From: JACMNW01 sp031402355
Lineage (GTDB): Bacteria > Pseudomonadota > Alphaproteobacteria > Rhodobacterales > Rhodobacteraceae
NCBI GenBank assembly: GCA_031402355.1
Contig: JANNSG010000175.1
Span: 1 to 11,888 of the forward strand
Direction: 5' to 3'
DNA length: 11,888 nucleotides
The notes beneath the pieces were generated by a model that made no database searches, was not told where the DNA came from, and saw only the letters and a program-made list of their open reading frames with translations. Position numbers and translations under genes: made by a program. Positions 8,100 through 11,888 of this stretch are shown piece after piece; the stretch's first letter is position 1, and each line of letters starts with the position of its first letter.

Positions 8100-8120
8100 T
8101 TTTTCTGTTCAAAAATATCC
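8100..8120 (+). repeat. Short dispersed repeat, copy 2
   Basis: Identical over 21 bases to 5702-5722. It starts 5 nt after the LysR stop codon and runs into the paired hairpins at 8130-8160. Confidence 0.75.
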
Positions 8121-8129
8121 TAGGGGTGA

Positions 8130-8160
8130 GCCGCGCAAGCGGCGAGGGGGCAGCGCCCCC
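8130..8160. terminator. Two tandem G/C hairpins between the convergent LysR and hiuH genes
   Basis: The first hairpin is GCCGC-GCAA-GCGGC (8130-8143), with a GNRA-type loop. The second is GGGGGC-AGC-GCCCCC (8146-8160). Both stems are perfect. Neither is followed by a T-run on either strand, so classic intrinsic termination is uncertain; they may protect or define 3' ends of the converging transcripts. Together with the repeat just upstream they look like one composite element. Confidence 0.5.
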
Positions 8161-8171
8161 TAACCCTTCCC

Positions 8172-8525
8172 TCAACTCCCCCGATACGTCGAATACGCAT
8201 GCCCTGAGATCAACAACGGCACATGATAATGCGCCCCCGCATCACTAACGCCAAACCGAATGGGTATCTCGTCCAGAAACAAAACCTCGCCCTCAACCTG
8301 CCCCGTCCCCCTTAAATACTCTCCCGCGCAAAACACCAATTCATACACCCCCACGCTAAACGCCTTGCCCGCCAGCATCGGCAGATCAGTGCGCCCATCG
8401 GCATTGGTTACCGCCTCGCCAATCTTTTTGTGGCTGTTCCCGCTTACCCGGTAGAGCATAATCTTCACCCCCGCCGCAGGCTTGCCCCGCGCGGTGTCCA
8501 GCACATGTGTCGTCAGCCCAACCAT
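8172..8525 (-). CDS. hiuH: 5-hydroxyisourate hydrolase (transthyretin-like)
   Basis: This 117-residue protein hydrolyses 5-hydroxyisourate, the PuuD product, to OHCU (2-oxo-4-hydroxy-4-carboxy-5-ureidoimidazoline). Family hallmarks are the N-terminal LTTHVLDT with H7, R45 in GRTDLP, the HYHVPLL motif (H99, H101), and the C-terminal tetrapeptide YRGS (114-117), which separates this enzyme from transthyretin. Length is normal for the bacterial protein. GGGGAGA 5 nt before the ATG is a good ribosome binding site. There is no signal peptide, so it should be cytoplasmic. It is divergent from puuE-uraD, the gene for the next steps. Confidence 0.95.
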   Translation of the reverse strand: MVGLTTHVLDTARGKPAAGVKIMLYRVSGNSHKKIGEAVTNADGRTDLPMLAGKAFSVGVYELVFCAGEYLRGTGQVEGEVLFLDEIPIRFGVSDAGAHYHVPLLISGHAYSTYRGS

Positions 8526-8601
8526 CGCGATCTCCCCAATATCGCCGCCACTTTACCCCAAACCAACCAACTTACGACCAACCCACCATCAAAAAACACT
8601 T

Positions 8602-8643
8602 ACCTGCATTTTTTTATAAACACCCCGCCAAAACCTGCATAGT
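8602..8643 (+). promoter_or_regulatory. puuE-uraD upstream region: direct repeats and possible leaderless start
   Basis: ACCTGCAT occurs at 8602-8609 and again at 8633-8640, 31 bp apart (about three helical turns), in the 126-nt hiuH/puuE gap. CATAGT (8638-8643) resembles a -10; a start 7-9 nt downstream would fall at 8650-8652, on or next to the ATG. No purine-rich ribosome binding site precedes that ATG (CTGGCCCC), which fits a leaderless message. No good -35 was found. Tentative. Confidence 0.3.
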
Positions 8644-8651
8644 CTGGCCCC

Positions 8652-10085
8652 ATGTCAAACGCCCCCCTTCCCCCCCGCTACCCCCGTGATTTTCGCGGCC
8701 ACGGCCCCACCCCGCCCGATGCCGCTTGGCCAAACGGCGCAAAAATCGCGATCTCCATAGTCCTGAACTACGAAGAGGGCGGCGAAAACAACATCCTGCA
8801 CGGCGATGCGGGTTCCGAGGCGTTCCTCTCCGACATCGCAGGTGCCGCCCCTTGGCCAAACCAGCGCCACGCCAACATGGAATCGCTCTACGATTACGGC
8901 GCGCGCGCAGGCTTCTGGCGCCTGCACCGCCTGTTCACCACCCTCAACATCCCCGTCACCATCTACGGCGTCGCCACCGCCCTTGCCCGCAACCCCGAAC
9001 AAGTTGCTGCGATGAAAGCCGCCAACTGGGAAATCGCCTCCCACGGCCTGAAATGGGTCGATCACCGCGATATGCCAGAGGATGTGGAGCGCGCCGCGAT
9101 AACCGAGGCCATCCGCCTGCACACCGAAGTCGTGGGGCATCCGCCCACAGGCTGGTATACAGGCCGCTCCTCGATCAACACCCTCCGCCTCACGGCGGAA
9201 ACGGGCGCGTTCCAGTGGCTCTCCGACACCTACGATGACGACCTGCCCTACTGGATGGAACTGCCAAACCGCGACCAACTCATCATCCCCTATACGCTGG
9301 AGGCGAACGATATGCGCTTCGCCACCGCCCCCGGCTACATCGACGGCCAGCAATTCTTCCAATACCTGAAAGACAGCTTCGACACCCTCTATACTGAGGG
9401 CGTCGAAGGCAGCCCAAAAATGTTCTCCATCGGCCTGCACTGCCGCCTGATCGGCCGCCCCGGCAAAATCGCGGGCCTGAAACGCTTCCTTGACTACGCG
9501 CAAACCCACGCCAATGTCTGGTTCCCGCGCCGCATCGACATCGCCCAACACTGGGCCAAAACCCACCCCCACAAACGGTTTGAGCGCCCCTCCCAAATGC
9601 CGCTCCCCCGCTTCACCGACCTCTACGGCAGCATCTTCGAGCATTCCCCCTGGATCGCCACCCGCGCCCACGCCCTGGAACTCGGCCCCGCCCACGATAG
9701 CGCACTTGGCCTGCACAACGCCCTAACCCGCATCTTCCGCAGCGCCACCAAGCCCGAGCGCCTGTCCGTCCTGCAAGCCCACCCCGACCTCGCCGGAAAA
9801 CTCGCCGCCGCCAAAGCTCTCACCCCCGACAGCACATCAGAACAGGCCTCCGCCGCCCTAGACGCCCTGACTGACCATGAGCGCACAACCTTCCAACGCC
9901 TCAACACCGCCTACACCACCAAACACGGCTTCCCCTTCATCATCGCCGTGCGGGATCATACCAAGGCGAGCATCCTAGCGGCGTTCGAGGCGCGTATTGC
10001 CAATGACACGGAAGCAGAATTCCAAACCGCCTGCGCGCAGGTGGAACGCATCGCGGAACTGCGGTTGAAGGATGTGCTGCAATGA
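8652..10085 (+). CDS. puuE-uraD: Bifunctional allantoinase (PuuE) / OHCU decarboxylase (UraD)
   Basis: This 477-residue fusion has two enzymes of the urate route. Residues 1 to ~308 are a PuuE-type allantoinase of the polysaccharide-deacetylase fold (YPRDFRGHGPTPP, SIVLNYEEGGENNILHGD, TGWYTGRSS), which opens the allantoin ring to allantoate. Residues ~315-477 are OHCU decarboxylase, which makes S-allantoin; its motifs are SIFEHSPWIA with the likely catalytic H331, HPDLAGK (377-383) and FPFIIAVR (427-434). Each half has the usual length of the stand-alone enzyme. The steps are consecutive (UraD, then PuuE), so the fusion could channel allantoin. Such fusions are known in Alphaproteobacteria. 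The last bases overlap the start of the small frame at 10082 as ATGA. Confidence 0.94.
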   Translation: MSNAPLPPRYPRDFRGHGPTPPDAAWPNGAKIAISIVLNYEEGGENNILHGDAGSEAFLSDIAGAAPWPNQRHANMESLYDYGARAGFWRLHRLFTTLNIPVTIYGVATALARNPEQVAAMKAANWEIASHGLKWVDHRDMPEDVERAAITEAIRLHTEVVGHPPTGWYTGRSSINTLRLTAETGAFQWLSDTYDDDLPYWMELPNRDQLIIPYTLEANDMRFATAPGYIDGQQFFQYLKDSFDTLYTEGVEGSPKMFSIGLHCRLIGRPGKIAGLKRFLDYAQTHANVWFPRRIDIAQHWAKTHPHKRFERPSQMPLPRFTDLYGSIFEHSPWIATRAHALELGPAHDSALGLHNALTRIFRSATKPERLSVLQAHPDLAGKLAAAKALTPDSTSEQASAALDALTDHERTTFQRLNTAYTTKHGFPFIIAVRDHTKASILAAFEARIANDTEAEFQTACAQVERIAELRLKDVLQ

Positions 10086-10186
10086 AAAACAGAAAGACCT
10101 GCAACATGAGGCCTCTCGTCCAGTTTCCGTTTGGCACCGGTGGCGTAGTAGAGCATTTGCAAACAGGCGTGGAGTTTAAGTTGTGA
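10082..10186 (+). CDS. 34-codon reading frame, probable C-terminal tail of a polymorphic toxin
   Basis: ATG 10082 overlaps the puuE-uraD stop (ATGA) and has AAGGA 9 nt upstream. The stop TGA (10184-10186) overlaps the GTG start of the immunity-like gene as GTGA. Its second half (FPFGTGGVVEHLQTGVEF, ending KL) reads like a folded protein's end rather than random sequence. Toxin genes usually sit directly before their immunity gene, often with just such an overlap, so this is most simply the end of a toxin whose main part was lost when the cassette joined puuE-uraD. An alternative start is ATG 10106. No toxin family can be assigned from this length; the toxin origin is inference. The frame may be translated as a peptide or serve only to couple translation. 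Confidence 0.45.
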   Translation: MKNRKTCNMRPLVQFPFGTGGVVEHLQTGVEFKL

Positions 10187-10794
10187 CCGCAGGTGACGTT
10201 TGGGTAAGCCGATTCTTTAATGATTCTCGATATATACGCGGCGGTAAGGTAGACTGGGATGCCCCCGGATGGCGTGAAATAAAAGAAAGGCTCCAGCCAC
10301 CGACAGATACGCTTCCGCTTCCAATGTACGCAGACGAAAGGGGAGAGACTTATCAACGCCTGCAACCGGCATTCGCGGCAGGAGGGGGGCTGAATGTTTG
10401 TGCTCCCTTGGCAGATGTTTTCAGGCGTTTCGATCTGGGAACCGGTGGTGTAGTACCTATTCAATTATTCAAATTTGATCGCGCGACTCCGGTTGATGCC
10501 AATTACTTTTTGTTAACGATTATAGAACGGAAAGAGACGTTTCTTCCTGAGCAAAGTCAAAACCTCTTCGTGGCGTTGCGGACAACGCCACCGATGCCGG
10601 GGGGAATGCCGCTCGCACCAAAAGACGGTGATATTGCCGTCAGTGAGAAGGCGCGCATCGGTTCCAATATGTGGTTTGACGTTAAGCTGCCCAATGCACT
10701 CTTCATGAGTGGTCGATTAGTCGCGGCTCTCAAAGAAGTAGGTTTTTCACGAACTTTCAACCCTGTAAAATGCCGGGTTATTCCATTTCATTAA
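10183..10794 (+). CDS. Imm11-like (DUF1629-type) immunity protein, orphan
   Basis: This 203-residue, probably cytoplasmic protein resembles Imm11-family immunity proteins, which neutralise polymorphic or contact-delivered toxins by binding them. Recognised parts are NVCAPLADVFRRFDLGTGG (71-89) followed by VPIQLFKFDR, DGDIAVS (148-154), the NMWFDVKLPNALFMSGRLV segment (162-180) and a final KCRVI strand. The GTG start has GGAG 8 nt upstream and an in-frame TAA two codons before it, so no longer version exists. Its DNA is A/T-richer than its neighbours (hand count 47% G+C for 10441-10500 against 63% for 9301-9360), a sign of transfer. No full toxin gene adjoins it. The assignment rests on motif memory, not a search. 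Confidence 0.7.
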   Translation: MTAGDVWVSRFFNDSRYIRGGKVDWDAPGWREIKERLQPPTDTLPLPMYADERGETYQRLQPAFAAGGGLNVCAPLADVFRRFDLGTGGVVPIQLFKFDRATPVDANYFLLTIIERKETFLPEQSQNLFVALRTTPPMPGGMPLAPKDGDIAVSEKARIGSNMWFDVKLPNALFMSGRLVAALKEVGFSRTFNPVKCRVIPFH

Positions 10795-10896
10795 CCAGAC
10801 TACTGCTCAGTTAGTAACGCTCACTTCCATTCATCAAGCCTCAATAAGCGCCCCACCAAAACCCTTATGCACCCCCCCCAAAGGACACCGCCCACC

Positions 10897-11738
10897 ATGA
10901 CCCAATACCACGCCCCCCAAGGTGGCCTCCCCCCGCAAACCACCCTCCACACTGGCCGCGCTGTCTTCACCACTTCCTACGCCGTCATCCCCAAGGGCTG
11001 CTTCTCCGACATCGTCACCAGCCTGATCCCCGGCTGGGAAAGCACCAAACTCTGGCTCATCGCCCGCCCTCTCTCCGGCTTTTCCGAAACCTTCAGCCAT
11101 TACGTGATGCAAGTCGAACCCGGCGGCGGCTCAGACGCGCCAGACCCGGAATCCGGCGCACAAAGCATCCTGTTCTTCACCCACGGCGAGGCGACCCTGA
11201 CCATCAACGGCGAAGGCTTCGATCTCGGCCCCGGCTCCTACGCCTACATCCCGGCGGGTGCAAAATGGACCCTGCTCGCCGAAGGCACCACCCCACCCGC
11301 TTCCACTGGATTCGCAAACTTTACGAACCCAGCCCCGGCATCCCCGCCCCCAAAGCCTTCGTCACCCGCGACCAGGACATGACCCCCACCCCGATGCCCG
11401 ACACTAACGGTGCTTGGGCCACCACCCGCTTCGCCGACCCCGCCGATCTCGCCCATGATTGCCACGTCAACATCGTCACCTTCCAACCCGGCGGCCTGAT
11501 CCCGTTCGAGGAAACCCACGTCATGGAACACGGCCTTTACGTGCTGCAGGGGCGCGCCGTCTACAAACTCAACCAAGACTGGGTCGAGGTGGAAGCCGGC
11601 GATTACATGTGGCTGCGCGCCTACTGCCCGCAAGCCTGCTACGCCGCTGGCCCCGGCCCCTTCCGCTACCTCCTCTACAAAGACGTCAATCGCCACGCCA
11701 AACTCCGCGGCCCCGGCGCTTTCGGCCCTTCCCTCTGA
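10897..11738 (+). pseudogene. allE: (S)-ureidoglycine aminohydrolase (AllE/YlbA-like bicupin) with a one-base frameshift
   Basis: Family enzymes convert (S)-ureidoglycine to (S)-ureidoglycolate plus ammonia, downstream of allantoate. From ATG 10897 the first cupin reads normally for 132 codons (to ACC 11290-11292), then the frame goes wrong and stops at 11382. The remaining protein (TRFHWIRKLYEPSPG to FGPSL) continues in the -1 frame to TGA 11738. Adding one C to the run at 11291-11294 restores a 280-residue protein, the usual family length. In that numbering the second cupin keeps E206, H208, H212 and Q246, with the same spacing as the metal ligands of the Arabidopsis enzyme (E235, H237, H241, Q275). 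As read, the 161-residue product lacks this metal site and should be inactive. A possible site AAGGA lies 11 nt before the ATG. The 102-nt gap upstream, after the immunity gene, shows no clear promoter. A sequencing error in a C-run is the main alternative. Confidence 0.87.
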
Positions 11739-11742
11739 CGGC

Positions 11743-11757
11743 TTTTTCTGTTCACAA
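11743..11757 (+). repeat. Short dispersed repeat, copy 3, truncated by an insertion sequence
   Basis: TTTTTCTGTTCA matches copies 1 and 2 exactly, then CAA matches with one change before similarity stops at 11758, where the IS-like sequence begins. It starts 4 nt after the allE stop, as copy 2 does after the LysR stop. Confidence 0.6.
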
Positions 11758-11888
11758 GGCTCTAGACCATCAATTCTAGCCTGATAGGCTGGAAAGATGA
11801 ACGAGAAGAATGGGTTAAGCAAGTATCGGCAGAGAAAAGTAATGCAAGCGTTCTGCGCGGACCTCACGGCCTCCCAGACTGCGGTTCT
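11758..11888 (+). mobile_element. Left end of an IS1595-type insertion sequence (incomplete)
   Basis: The element is inferred from the transposase start at 11797 and from the loss of repeat similarity at 11758. The proposed left terminus begins GGCTCTAGACCATCAATTCT. AGCCT-GAT-AGGCT (11778-11790) forms a small hairpin just before the transposase ATG and could limit its translation. The right end lies beyond the window, so the terminal inverted repeat and target duplication cannot be seen. The exact boundary is an estimate. Confidence 0.6.
11797..11888 (+). CDS. IS1595-family transposase, N-terminal part only
   Basis: Thirty residues are visible before the window ends. The segment KYRQRKVMQAFCADLTASQTAVL matches the N-terminal helix-turn-helix of IS1595-type transposases (pattern F-x-x-D-L-T-A-x-Q-T-A, normally followed by TGLNRNT). 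GGAAAG directly precedes the ATG. The catalytic DDE-type domain would lie outside the window, so intactness cannot be judged. Confidence 0.7.
   Translation, partial: MNEKNGLSKYRQRKVMQAFCADLTASQTAV

Noticed and set aside
7270..8175. A 301-codon open frame on the minus strand opposite the LysR gene
   Set aside because: The LysR frame has a clear family match and ribosome binding site; the antisense frame has neither.
8655..9716. A 353-codon open frame on the minus strand opposite puuE-uraD
   Set aside because: Low-complexity Gly/Val/Ala-rich translation with no recognisable motif, antisense to a clear two-domain enzyme; a by-product of G+C-rich codon use.
11287..11300. Programmed -1 frameshift in allE
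   Set aside because: No standard X-XXY-YYZ slippery heptamer with a clear downstream structure; a lost C in a short C-run is simpler.

Overview
The window looks like chromosomal DNA of a marine alphaproteobacterium of the Rhodobacterales (Roseobacter/Rhodobacter type). This is inferred from moderately high G+C with C-rich codon use, a GcvT-type dimethylglycine/sarcosine dehydrogenase, the zur-znuCB / znuA divergon, and a urate cluster with a membrane cytochrome-c urate hydroxylase (PuuD) and a PuuE-UraD fusion. No rRNA, tRNA or CRISPR array was seen, and the species cannot be named from sequence alone.

Layout. (1) 1-1567: the 5' part of a leftward FAD-dependent amine dehydrogenase, then a rightward GNAT acetyltransferase gene cut by an in-frame TAA. 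(2) 1606-4592: a zinc-uptake locus. The leftward genes zur, znuC and znuB overlap by 4 and 8 nt; znuA is divergent, and a Zur-box-like inverted repeat lies between zur and znuA. (3) 4666-5637: an aldose 1-epimerase (galM-like). (4) 5820-11738: a purine/urate catabolic region containing puuD (urate to 5-hydroxyisourate), a divergent LysR regulator, hiuH (5-hydroxyisourate to OHCU), a puuE-uraD fusion (OHCU to allantoin, allantoin to allantoate) and an allE-like ureidoglycine aminohydrolase carrying a one-base frameshift. (5) 10082-10794, inside that region: a short lower-G+C insert with a 34-codon reading frame that looks like the C-terminal tail of a polymorphic toxin and an Imm11-like immunity gene, coupled to each other and to puuE-uraD by 4-nt overlaps. 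(6) 11758-11888: the left end of an IS1595-type insertion sequence, whose edge lies inside a copy of a short repeat seen twice more in the window.

How the genes work together. Zur represses znuA, and probably znuCB, when zinc is sufficient; ZnuA, ZnuB and ZnuC import zinc. PuuD, HiuH and PuuE-UraD form a continuous route from urate to allantoate. AllE would act later, on ureidoglycine, but as read it is broken at its second cupin domain. The most unusual part is the orphan toxin-tail/immunity cassette lodged in a metabolic operon between puuE-uraD and the damaged allE, close to a mobile element.
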